Source: Neurospora tetrasperma FGSC 2508 (lineage: Eukaryota > Ascomycota > Sordariomycetes > Sordariales > Sordariaceae). Taken from it: a DNA stretch of 64,000 nucleotides. The notes under the pieces were generated by a model. The model saw nothing but the letters and a program-made list of their open reading frames with translations. It ran no database searches and was not told the origin of the DNA. Position numbers and translations under genes: made by a program. Positions 44,701-54,598 of this stretch are shown one piece after another; position 1 is the stretch's first letter, and each line of letters opens with the position of its first letter. The stretch spans positions 632,062-696,061 of the forward strand of contig NW_009799102.1 in assembly GCF_000213175.1 (NCBI RefSeq). Reading direction: 5' to 3'.

Positions 44701-45664
44701 ACAGGCCAGTCGACTCTCCACAGCTCACGCAGCCAGGCAGTCCACCAGAAACCCACAACTCGCTGGTCCCTGGAAATCGAACTGGGCCCTTCCGTTTGCT
44801 CTTCCCCCGTGAATCACCATCTTCAGAGAACCAACCCCGGTCCTGCCGGGTGCAATACCTGGTCTTCCCCGTCAAAATCCCGTAAGAGCTCAGATGTTCA
44901 TTGCCATAATTACTTTTTTCCCCCGTCACTCTAGGTACATATCCAGTGACCGCCTTCTCGTCATTCGTCAACCCTTACCAGATTTATTTTCCAGCCTTGA
45001 CCTTAAAGTGACCAGGGATACAACTGGACGACATCCCGAGATCCGACCACATCATCAGCCGACCCCTTTTTCCTTTTTTTTTTGTTTTTGTTTTTGTTTT
45101 TTTGGACAGACGTACAAAAGCCGCCCTTTGTCTCGAGCGCCGCCGCACCGCTGTCCGATCGACGCTGGACTGACTTCTTTGACGATTCCCGACCTCGTGC
45201 GCTCCTCATTGTCTCATCCGTGGACACAAACCCCCGACCCCATCCCCGGCTAAGCAACAAGTATCACCATCACCTCCACAACCTCCAGGCACACGCCACC
45301 ACCGGGGGAATTGGTTGCATCGCTCCTCTATCAGCGCGCTGCGGCACCCACCACACCCATATCAATTTACCAAAACCACCATTAATCCCACCATTGCCGA
45401 CGCCATCCGCAAAGAGAGGGGGCCAACAAAAGATAACACTCCCCCAACCAGCAGCAGCCCGCCGTACCTCCCGCTACCTCCGCAGTTGGACTCAAAATCT
45501 CTGCACCAACAGACTGCGATTTCGGCGCCCTCCCAGTTAAATACACAACCATAAAATCGCAACCGCACCGTTCGTGCCCCCTTGCGACATACGAGCCGTC
45601 GCAGAGCTTACAAGCTCGGCCGTATCGTCTTGTTTCCTTTTCATCCGATCTCTGAAGCGACACA
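38702..45664. other. Seven-kilobase stretch with no recognised gene
   Basis: Frames are short on both strands (largest about 216 codons at 44106-44756, minus, without family likeness). Codon use and length give no support for any. It contains an AT-rich T tract near 39919-39954, a GAGT run near 41362, and CCGGT-rich short repeats at 42175-42215. From about 44900 the sequence becomes CT- and CA-rich, and a long T tract at about 45066-45102 ending in GGACAG looks like the 3' end of an intron. The right-hand kilobase is therefore probably the leader of the next gene, perhaps with a 5'-UTR intron. The rest may be regulatory DNA or non-coding transcripts. Confidence 0.45.
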
Positions 45665-47674
45665 ATGGCAACCTCCCGAGAACGGCCCAGACGAAAGTTC
45701 ACGCCCATACCCGTCGAGACCACCTTTGAGCGCTACCGGAAAGCAATGCCAAATGGCGAACTTACACCTAGTCCGTCGCCGCGCTCACCATCACCGCCAC
45801 CCCGCGAGAAACGAAGGTTCGCTCCTCAGCTAGTCGAATCCTCCGTACGAAGATCCCGCCGCGTTGGCGATGAAGGCCCTGCCACCAAACCCACCGATAA
45901 AACAGACATTACTCCCTACACGAACCACATTTATGCGCCCAAGGCCAAGGCTAAGAGGAGGCTCGGGCAGGGAACATCGATAGCATCACCTACACCCCCT
46001 GCCCAGAGGAAAAAGGGCCATTCCCGTCGAGAATCGTGTGACGATGAGATTGCCGATGGTTTCTTCGACCTGGTGGCCCGGGATGCCCAGGCTCAGAAAA
46101 TGCAAGAGATGGCCATGAGTGCCTTCCCGAACAGTAGTGAGCGCATAGGTGGCGCTGAACACTTTTACGTTCGCGAAGGCTCGGAGGACGACGAGATGGC
46201 CACGAGAGGACGACCCCTCACGAGAGGTCCATGGGCTACTTATCTTTCGCGTCGGAACTCGTCCGAGGAAGACATCAGTTGGGCCTTCAAAGAGATGCAG
46301 GAACATGCCGAGATGCTGCAAAATGAGGCCAAACGTGATTTTGAGCCAGAAAGAGTCTCGACCCTCGAGTTGGACAATATGAGCTTTGACGAGCCACTCA
46401 ACGATGTGATGAACCTGACCTCTGCCCCTAGGTCACCTCTCACCGGTTCCCCTCTCTGGGCATCACGACCATCACCTGCCAACCGGGGCCCGATTGGTGA
46501 ATCTCACATGCCACTGATGCGGTCTGAGTCACCTCTACCTGTCATTGGTGAATCCGCCATGCCGTACATCCCACCCGAGTCGCCCCCTCGTCGCCCAATA
46601 GGCGAGAGTTTCATGCCATACATACCGTCGGCGCCTTTGGGGAAGGCTGCAGATATGCCTTATGCCTCCCCAGCTCAGATACCCCCAGATACTGCGTTTG
46701 GAAGCCATGGATATGCCTTCCAGCCGTATGCCGAGCCCGAGCGAGACATGTCATTGGAACGTGCGAGGAATCAGCACCGACAACGGGTGAAGGCTTCACC
46801 TCCGATGCTCGGCCAGGACTTGGTATTCAGGATGTGCCAGTCCCCCAAACACACCAAGCTGGAACCAGACCATTTATGGGATCTGGAGAAGGAAACAACA
46901 AAAGAGGATGAGAACCGGGACCCCAGTGAGCAGCGGGGTCTCTGGCGTGGATACTGCTTTGCTCATGATAAGGACGAGCATATCATCCCGGCTGAGCGAC
47001 CACAGTATCTTAGCACCCCTTATCCTTCACATTCACCTCGTGACCCCTTCGCGCAAGCCTTTGGGCAATCGACACCACCCGAGCTGAGCGCAGAAGGAAC
47101 CCCGTCTGATGGTTTTACGAGGAACACATCTCTCCAAATCCCCCCTTGGTCACATCCCGAGCATCGCACCAAGAACAACGAGCGCAAGGGCCTCCACATG
47201 CTTCCTTTGCAAGGTCTTGAAGAGAGACTAAAGAAAGAGAAGGCGGCTGCCGATCTAGAAGAGAAAATTGCCGCAGAGTTTGACGACCATTTTGTCACAC
47301 AAGTGTACAACTACCTTTCACTTGGGTATCCCGCATTAGCAAGACAATACGACGAGGAACTTGGCAAGATCAGTCGGATTCCCGTCGAAGAACTAGGACG
47401 GGACGACTACGCGATTATGGAGAATCTCTGGGGTGGCGATGACAGGAGGACCAATGGGGATGCTAGAGTCACTCCCGGCGGTACGGCCAAGGCTACCGGC
47501 CACATTATGCTCGATAGCGAAGAGAAGGACGATACTCCCGAGGAGAATAGGTGTCCTCGGTGGAAGGCGCTCAAAAAGTACATTTATGAGTGGGCGAGGC
47601 AGCACCCCGACCTGGATGCCATCAGTCCGCTGGCTTGGGGCGTACGAGAAAGAAGAGGTAGTTGGGGACTATAA
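45665..47674 (+). CDS. Conserved fungal disordered protein with C-terminal helical domain
   Basis: Intronless, 669 residues. I recognise it as a protein type kept in filamentous ascomycetes but know no function or symbol. The first 350 residues are low-complexity, rich in Ser, Pro and Arg, with many S-P sites (possible kinase targets) and basic clusters (KAKAKRR, RKKGHSRR) that could be nuclear signals. Between about 275 and 335 the motif IGES-x-MP occurs three times, each followed by a Pro/Ser-rich spacer. From about 510 on it is ordered: a coiled segment (LEERLKKEKAAADLEEKI), then FVTQVYNYLSLGYPALARQYDEEL, and a final block with CPRWKALKKYIYEWARQHPDL. The last region is the best conserved-looking part and may bind a partner. 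No signal peptide or membrane segment. The start is clear: ACACAATGG after a long CT-rich leader. Confidence 0.75.
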   Translation: MATSRERPRRKFTPIPVETTFERYRKAMPNGELTPSPSPRSPSPPPREKRRFAPQLVESSVRRSRRVGDEGPATKPTDKTDITPYTNHIYAPKAKAKRRLGQGTSIASPTPPAQRKKGHSRRESCDDEIADGFFDLVARDAQAQKMQEMAMSAFPNSSERIGGAEHFYVREGSEDDEMATRGRPLTRGPWATYLSRRNSSEEDISWAFKEMQEHAEMLQNEAKRDFEPERVSTLELDNMSFDEPLNDVMNLTSAPRSPLTGSPLWASRPSPANRGPIGESHMPLMRSESPLPVIGESAMPYIPPESPPRRPIGESFMPYIPSAPLGKAADMPYASPAQIPPDTAFGSHGYAFQPYAEPERDMSLERARNQHRQRVKASPPMLGQDLVFRMCQSPKHTKLEPDHLWDLEKETTKEDENRDPSEQRGLWRGYCFAHDKDEHIIPAERPQYLSTPYPSHSPRDPFAQAFGQSTPPELSAEGTPSDGFTRNTSLQIPPWSHPEHRTKNNERKGLHMLPLQGLEERLKKEKAAADLEEKIAAEFDDHFVTQVYNYLSLGYPALARQYDEELGKISRIPVEELGRDDYAIMENLWGGDDRRTNGDARVTPGGTAKATGHIMLDSEEKDDTPEENRCPRWKALKKYIYEWARQHPDLDAISPLAWGVRERRGSWGL

Positions 47675-49134
47675 GGTCTTCTGGCTATTGCCTCTACTGT
47701 TTTGTTTTGCGTCATGGCTTTTCGTTCCTCTGTTGGACGAGTCGAACGTTCAAGATGGAAAAGATGACGTGCGGAGTGGAGACTCGAGGTGTGCCTACAC
47801 TAGCGGTACATCACCACGACGATCACTTTTCTTGGGTTGCATTTTTTAGCGTCGCGATCAAAGCTTATTTTGTCATTGTTCCAGGGCGTCCTTTATTAAT
47901 TCTTGCTTGGTATGGTATTCGACGGGACAACATTCCCTATTGTTAGCGGCAACATGATTACTGTTCCGACACAAAAGCATTTGCACGACGGGCACAACAT
48001 TAACCGCCTTTGACTGTTATTCTTGATGAGTACGACTTATGACTAGTATCCCTTCCTGAGGGTCGCAGTATGTTTTGAGTGGGATTGGTAATGGGACAAC
48101 GCACGAAAGTAGACTGTATATGATGGCCATGACGTACTGGGATGAGTTGTTCTGTTGTGTGCTTTGAGCTTGGAGTCTGGCTCCGTTGTTGATTTAAGCG
48201 ATTCGTCTTACTGAATTTGACGATGCCCGAGGACGATAGAAATAGTACACAAAACGAAGCAAAGCAACACATGGGGAGCTTCTAGGCTAACACCACAGAT
48301 AAAGTCGGAGGGGAAAGTAACGGGTCAACAACAAGGGATTGTGAAGCAATATTCCTTATTCGAAGAATCACGAAACTAGTACAATAATTTTAACATGGAC
48401 CAGAAATCACGCCGCCTCAAGTCTCAAAATCACTGTCGTCCCTTATTTCTGGTAACCGAGTCATGTCGTCTTGAGCCATAAGTCAACAGATGTCACCAAG
48501 CTAATTTAACCACGTGCGGACGGCAGACGGAACGGCCCTTGAATTAAATAAGCGAGGAAGCAAGGCCAACCCATCAAGCTGTTCCTAGAAGTAGTGCCAA
48601 ACTGGAGCCGTCGGGTTGGGTGTGTTTTGAAAACGGGATCGGAACTGAAGCTACTTACTATTCAGCCCTATTGGAAAAATGGAGCCAGGGCCGCCCAGGC
48701 TGCGAGGCACAGTGTTTATAGGTAGTGTACTGTGGGAACCCAAAACTGAAGGCATCCAGTCGATCAGGTTCCATGGACGGGTGACCCACCTTTGTCACTG
48801 CACGCCAGGGATGGAGCTGAGATTCTCAATCTTAGGCATTGCCGCTGCCGGAACGACCAGGGCAGCTAGAGCAGGGACGCCGCGCGCAGCATCACTGTGT
48901 TCAGTTATCGTTCGCTAAAACAACAGCTTATCATCATCGTCATCCTTCCCTCCGTGCTCCGTCCCGCGAACCACCCAAACTCGGCCGGCCCTTTTCCTTG
49001 CTTCACCTTGTCACCGACTTTGCGCATTCCCGACTCCGCTACGGTTAAGGTGTCACTATTACGAACCGCTATTTACCTACCCTACGACGACGAATTTATC
49101 GCGACGCCAGCACAGCGCAAAGCAGCGGACCGGG
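47675..49134. other. Intergenic region
   Basis: It holds the 3' trailer of the disordered-protein gene and the promoter of the ARMH3-like gene. Short frames only; no RNA gene or repeat is recognised. Confidence 0.5.
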
Positions 49135-51592
49135 ATGGAGCAATCCCCCCTTACGCAACAGCCTCGGCCGGAGGCGTTCCAGGCCAAGATTGTGCAGCTT
49201 TATCAGGAGCTATTCAAGGTGTGTCAGCTTCTGATGTCTTGCTGCCGTCGGGTATACTGCAATAGAATTGGAGAAGGGAGAAGCTAACGTCAACTGCGCT
49301 GTAGGTTAGTTGACATCACCCTCGTCAATCCTCTCCCTCTCCGTGCTTCATCACATACATACCCCGCGCGCCCGCGCCCCTCGATAGTTGCCATATCGCG
49401 ATCGCCGCCTCGCTGGTTCCATGAATCCCGTTTGGCCCGACGTAACCGACTCGCCCATTGATCGCGCGCGCGCAATGCGACTAGACTAGCAACAGCATTC
49501 TTTTCATACGGACCCGCGCATACATACTGACCTATTCTCGCCCACTGACCAACAGGACCACGACCACGACGAAGACCTCGACTCGCACTACCACTCCCCC
49601 ACCCAAACCGAAGGTTTCTGGACCGAGTTCTTCATCCTCAAACCCGCCCGCTCTTCCCTGCGCCAAATCCTCGACCCCATTTCCGCCTCCGACCTGCTTC
49701 ATCTCTACTCCGCGCAAACCCAGCAGCTCTTCTCCCGCGCCGTGAGCGCGCTCAAGCCCACCAGGCCTTCCTCGTCCGCCTCTGCCTCTAGTCAGACTCA
49801 GAGTCAGAACAAGCAAGCGAACGCGCTTGACACGCTATCGGTGTTCCTTGTCAGCATACTAGGGAAGAAGTACACGAATCCAAGCTCGGACATTATCGAG
49901 GTGCTTGCGGGACTGGATAGTGTCGACCACGTCTTTGGGGAGTTTGTAGGGGCTTTGGATGGAATTGTGCGCGGTGGCAGCGGAAATGCAGGCGCGACGA
50001 GTATAGAGGTCCGGCGCAAGGCGGTGGAGGTGGCGATGGCGGTTACGGCGGGGGCGTGGGGGACAGGGTTGGGGAGTTATTTCATCCAGAGAGATATGTT
50101 TCCTGCTTTGATGAAGGTGAGTTTTGAACGGCTCGGGTTCGTTTGGATGGGAGGAAGGTCATGGGGAAGTGAGGGCAAAAGGCTGACTACCGGAAACAAC
50201 AGCTTATACAAGACTCCGAGACGACACAAGATATTGTTCGGCCGTTCACGCTGGTCGGACTTCTTGCTAATTACAACAAGTTCGAGTTTCAAAACCCGTA
50301 CCAGATGCGGCTGAACGACTTTGTCAATGAGCAAACGATACAGAAAATTATCAGAGCCGTGGGTGAGGCGTGTCTAACGCTACGAGGGCAGTATGTTGCG
50401 GTACAAGAGGATCTACCGGAGGGATGGTCGATAGCGGGCACGCTGAGCATGATTGGGTTGGTGAGGTTGAATAAACACAAGAAGCCCGTGTATGATGCGG
50501 AGACCCAAAAGAGGATGTTTTCGGCGCTGTAAGTCACTATCCACCAGGGGGGGTTGAGGAGATACAAGGACTAACAAGAACAGGCCCGGCAAAGAAGCAG
50601 CCGTCCTCCTAGCAACCTACGACTTTACTCACGCAAATAAGCTCTTCTGCCACAACCTTGTCACCCTCCCACCACTTGCCAAAGGCGACGAACCACCCTT
50701 CTCGAGCTTCCTCTCTATAACCTCGTACATGCTCCAACACGCCCACTTATCACAACGCACCACCCTTTACAGTCACCTCAACCTCATGATCATCCGCCTC
50801 CTAATCGAAGACCCCGTCCTGTGCAAACGTCTCTGCAGCTCCGAGCCCGAGCACAAGCACCCCGTCCGTCTCTGCCGGCAACGCTCCCCTTACCTCCCCC
50901 ACGTGGCCGGCGACCGCGTCCTCGCCACCGCCGTCCTTGACACCATGATTGACGCCGTCAACCACAACCTCCGCCGCCGGCTCGACGTCGGTCTGTACAC
51001 CCTCTGCGTCGGCATCCTCCTCCGACTTATCAGCTACATGTCCCGCTCCCGCTCCCGCCTCGAGTACCACTGGCACGAACTCTTCCGCTCTCTTTTGTCC
51101 TTGATCCGCTTCCTGACCACTTACGCCTCGGACCTCAAGACTTTGCTAGGTGGACAACAAGGCCAGCTCGACACGCTTTTGGATCTGGTAGTCAACACCC
51201 TCGCCCTCGGTCTCTCGTCAGGCGAATCGTTCCTGCCGACATCGGCAGCCTACGACGATCTGTTTTACAAGATTGTCGAGATGGGCGATGTGCTGGTCAA
51301 GTTCAGGGATGTGTACGGGCTGAAGAAGAGACAGAGTAATGGTATCGATACGTTGGTGAATGTGTCGGCGCACTACAAGGACATGTTGGCTTCAGGGGCT
51401 AGTAGTAAGGAAAAGTTGACGAGCGTGCAGGTTGCCGAGGTGATTAAGCAGGGGTATGAGACGTTGAGCATTCAGGCTAAGGAGGGGCTGGATAGCTGGG
51501 AGAGATTTAGGGAGGCGGATGAGAGGGGGTTGTTGAAGAAGATGGCGAGGGAGGCGGTGGGGGATGTGAGGGCGTTGGTGGGTGGGGAGTGA
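49135..51592 (+). CDS. ARMH3-like (DUF1741, armadillo-like helical) protein
   Basis: Four exons, 49135-49218, 49556-50116, 50203-50528 and 50584-51592, give 659 residues. All junctions are GT-AG in agreeing phase. The first intron is 337 bases, long for this genome, and follows an exon of only 28 codons (MEQSPLTQQPRPEAFQ...LFK). Family features: GFWTEFFILKPARSSLRQIL near the start, NYNKFEFQNPYQMRLNDFVNE, and the DUF1741 core RTTLYSHLNLMIIRLLIED followed by CRQRSPYLP. Human ARMH3 (C10orf76) works at the Golgi with PI4KB and the GBF1/Arf pathway; the fungal role is inferred from that. It is a soluble, nearly all-helical protein. Shorter than the human protein (about 690), within the range. Glu/Lys-rich at the C-terminus. 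Confidence 0.88.
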
Positions 51593-52804
51593 ATGATGTG
51601 GATGTGGTAGTAGTAGGGAAATGGTTTGGTTTTTACACTAATGAGACTGAGATGGAAAAAGGCGTTTGTTTTGTTTTGTTCTGTTAGCGATGTATGGGAT
51701 AGATTGTGTTTGAGGATGATGTACACTACTTAATGGCTTGAAGCCCAAATATCCAATCGGCCAATATCAGATGGACTGGACTGAACGGACGAGAACATAC
51801 ATACTCTTGTGCCTGATGCGAGTGGGACATGGTACTACCATCGTGATGGAGACTTGTCTTCTTCTCCAGGGAGCTGTCCCCAGACTTCAACTTTGTGGAG
51901 GGGACACACCGACCTACGTGTAGGGTATATAGAGAGGGGTGATGTCATTGCCCCTGAGCACGATGGACCCAGCTGTCCTTGTCGTGCCCCTGACTTGACC
52001 GAATGAAGACGAAAAGTAAACAAAGGGGTCCATTCCGAACAAGGGGGTTCGAAGCAATCCCCCCTTGATTCCAGGGCTGGAAGTTGATAGGGCGACCAAC
52101 CAGATAAGGCGCATTTGTTGCCCTCCTCCCCCTTTCCGCTTACACCCCTTGCCTTAGGTTCCTTCCTGTCAGGGCTGTGAGCCACTGCAGTGACCATCAG
52201 GGTCCTTTTGTCTGGGGCAAAATGGAAGACATGATGGAATGACACTGCATGGCCTGAGAGATGCGAGTTCCAAAAGTCGGTACGGCAAATCCGATGGGTG
52301 TGAATGGATGGAGCCCATATGATGAGTGGACCCCTCGTGGCTTACGAAGCATGTGGATCGTTCAAGACAGTCGGAATGTCAGCGGGATTCCTAATGAGCG
52401 AATGCTGATTGGCCAGGTCGGTCACCGGGCGGCTCCGAGGGCCAAGATTGCCATCCCATCACCATGTCATACGTACCGGCTCAGTTTGCTTGCTCGGCTG
52501 ACTTGACTTCAGTTGAACTTGGCCCGCACCCAACTGTCGAATTCCCGCCAAGCACAACTGAATCATCAGAGGAAGAACAAAGCCGAATTGCCCCGGCTGT
52601 TTCCCAACACACGACCTAACCACCAAAGTCTGGCCTTGTCACAGCCCTATGATTCTGACCTCTGCAATTCCCCTTTCTCCTTCTTCTTCCGCCGCCGTAC
52701 ATCATATCACTTCCACCACCGCCGCCATACTATCGCCGGCTTTCCCGTCTGCGATTGTACATTACACAACAAGCACAACAACAACAACACCACTACTACT
52801 CAAG
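51593..52804. other. Intergenic region before the Isa1-like gene
   Basis: Only shadows and short frames are seen. The last 150 bases are CT- then CAA-rich, typical of a leader before the ATG at 52805; the frame of the Isa1-like gene stays open from 52649 but without a better start. Confidence 0.5.
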
Positions 52805-53667
52805 ATGAACGCGCAAAGGATTCTTTCGAGGAGGACGCTCTCGTCCGCCCTCTGCAACAGCAACCGCACCGTCGCTCACGCCCAGCGCCACCAATTCAGC
52901 ACGACGCCGTCGCCCGCCGTCACCGCTTTCCAGTCCTACACTCTTCCCTCGCACCCGCCATCGCCGCCGCGCTCCGGAAATGACTCCATGGCTTTCCCCG
53001 TCCAGCCGCCCATGCCGCGCGTACACGAGACAAGACCTCACAAGATTGCGTCGCCACCGAAGCAGCAGCAGCAGCAGCAACTAAACAACTTTGCGCAAAC
53101 GTCACCATCTACATCATCAAGCCCCTCTCAGCCCACCCCCGTTGCTCCCAAGCAAGAACAATCCAAGGCCGCCGCCGCAGCAGCACAACCCTCCTCCGCC
53201 CCCACGCAACCAACGCCCTCCAAGCCCGCCCCCCGCGCCTCCCGCCTGCGCGCCCCTCGCAAGGCCGCCATCAACCTCACGTCCGCCGCCGTCGAGCACC
53301 TGCGCGCAATGCTGGACCAGCCGGAACCGAAGCTGATCAAAGTCGGCGTGCGCAACCGGGGGTGCAGCGGGCTGGCGTACCACCTGGAGTACGTGGACAA
53401 GGCCGGGGCATTTGACGAGACGGTGGAGCAAGACGGCGTCAAGGTCTTGATTGACAGCAAGGCACTCTTCAGCATTATTGGCAGTGAAATGGACTGGGTG
53501 GAGGATAAGTTGAGTCAGCGGTTTGTTTTCAGGAATCCCAATATTAGTGAGTTTTTATCTCCCTTTTTTCTCCCTCGGTGTTGCGGAAAGGAATTGGGAC
53601 GGGATGGTGGCTAACGAATGGAAAAACAGAGGAGCAATGCGGTTGTGGAGAGTCGTTCATGGTATAA
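52805..53667 (+). CDS. isa1: Mitochondrial iron-sulfur assembly protein Isa1
   Basis: Exons 52805-53546 and 53630-53667 give 259 residues; the intron (GTGAGT...AACAG) separates the last 12 codons, which carry the key C-terminal cysteines. A-type carrier: Cys187 in RNRGCSGLAYHLEY and Cys251/Cys253 in CGCGESF are the three metal/cluster ligands. Isa1 with Isa2 and Iba57 builds [4Fe-4S] clusters for aconitase, lipoate synthase and others in the mitochondrial matrix. The N-terminus (RILSRRTLSSALCNSNRT) is a good presequence. The conserved domain begins only near residue 154; in front lies about 100 residues of low complexity, with a Q6 tract from a CAG/CAA repeat and Ala/Pro/Ser stretches. Yeast Isa1 has a similar, less extreme, spacer. 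The start at 52805 has a good context (CAAGATGA). Confidence 0.92.
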
Positions 53668-54598
53668 ATAAAGGACATGAATGGGATTAAATCTCGGTTA
53701 AGCTAGGGGTGGGCCGGGCGTGGAAGCCGAAGCGCCTTTCACTCGGTCAGTCATGCGTGACACGACACGACTCTTAAGAGAGCTACGGGACAGTCTTCAC
53801 TTCAGTGGCCCCCTTGGCGCATCGAGAACGAAGGACCCAAGAGTTGTGTATGGAGCTTTGAGAGTCTTTTTGCGTCATTTGTTAGCGCTCGCGCGCTTGG
53901 GGGTTTTCTTTCGGCGAAAGCATGGGTAATGGCGTTTGGGTAGAGAGCATTATTCCCTTCATTGTTCTTGTTACTTATTTTTCCGTTCTGGTAAACTCAG
54001 ATATGGACGGCTCTGTCAAGGGCCTTTTACTTGTTGGTAGTGGTTGTATAATTTTTCTCTATTCTTCTTGTCACATCACCATTTAGTAGACAAGGGAGAG
54101 AACTGGAGAGGCTTTGTCATCATATTCAAGAATGTCTTGCTTGCATAGAATGGTTCATCCCATGTTCGCTTCCAACTGGTTGTCATGATTACATGCATTC
54201 TACTGTGTACCTTTTTCTGCGATGCCCTCTTATGACGCATGCTGTGGTTTTGGATGGCTGATTAATCATGACTTCTGACTTTTGTTAGTGCGGCTCAAAT
54301 GTGGGCACCTGTCAATTTGCCAACGGTCCAGCGGGAGCTACCCCACATGCTTCAAGTATCCGCAACACACCTAGTTCCCCACCAGCACTGCAGCGGCAGG
54401 GACAACAGCTGTTAACGCGTTCGAAAATCAATTTACGCCTTACAAACGCGTCTCCCGTCACCTCCAATTTCGCCATCCGACAACCCATTTTTGCTATTCC
54501 TCGGGTCATCTTTTGAAATTCCACCATTCAGACACATTGAGAAGACCAGATTTTGCTTCAATCTTGCTTTCATCCTACCCACTGACACATGCGACGCC
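53668..54598. other. Intergenic region
   Basis: 3' trailer of the Isa1-like gene and promoter of the Mgs1-like gene. The small frame at 53720-53929 has no support. Nothing else is recognised. Confidence 0.5.

Noticed and set aside
44106-44756. 216-codon minus-strand frame in the large gap
   Set aside because: Composition and codon use look random and nothing is recognisable; probably chance.
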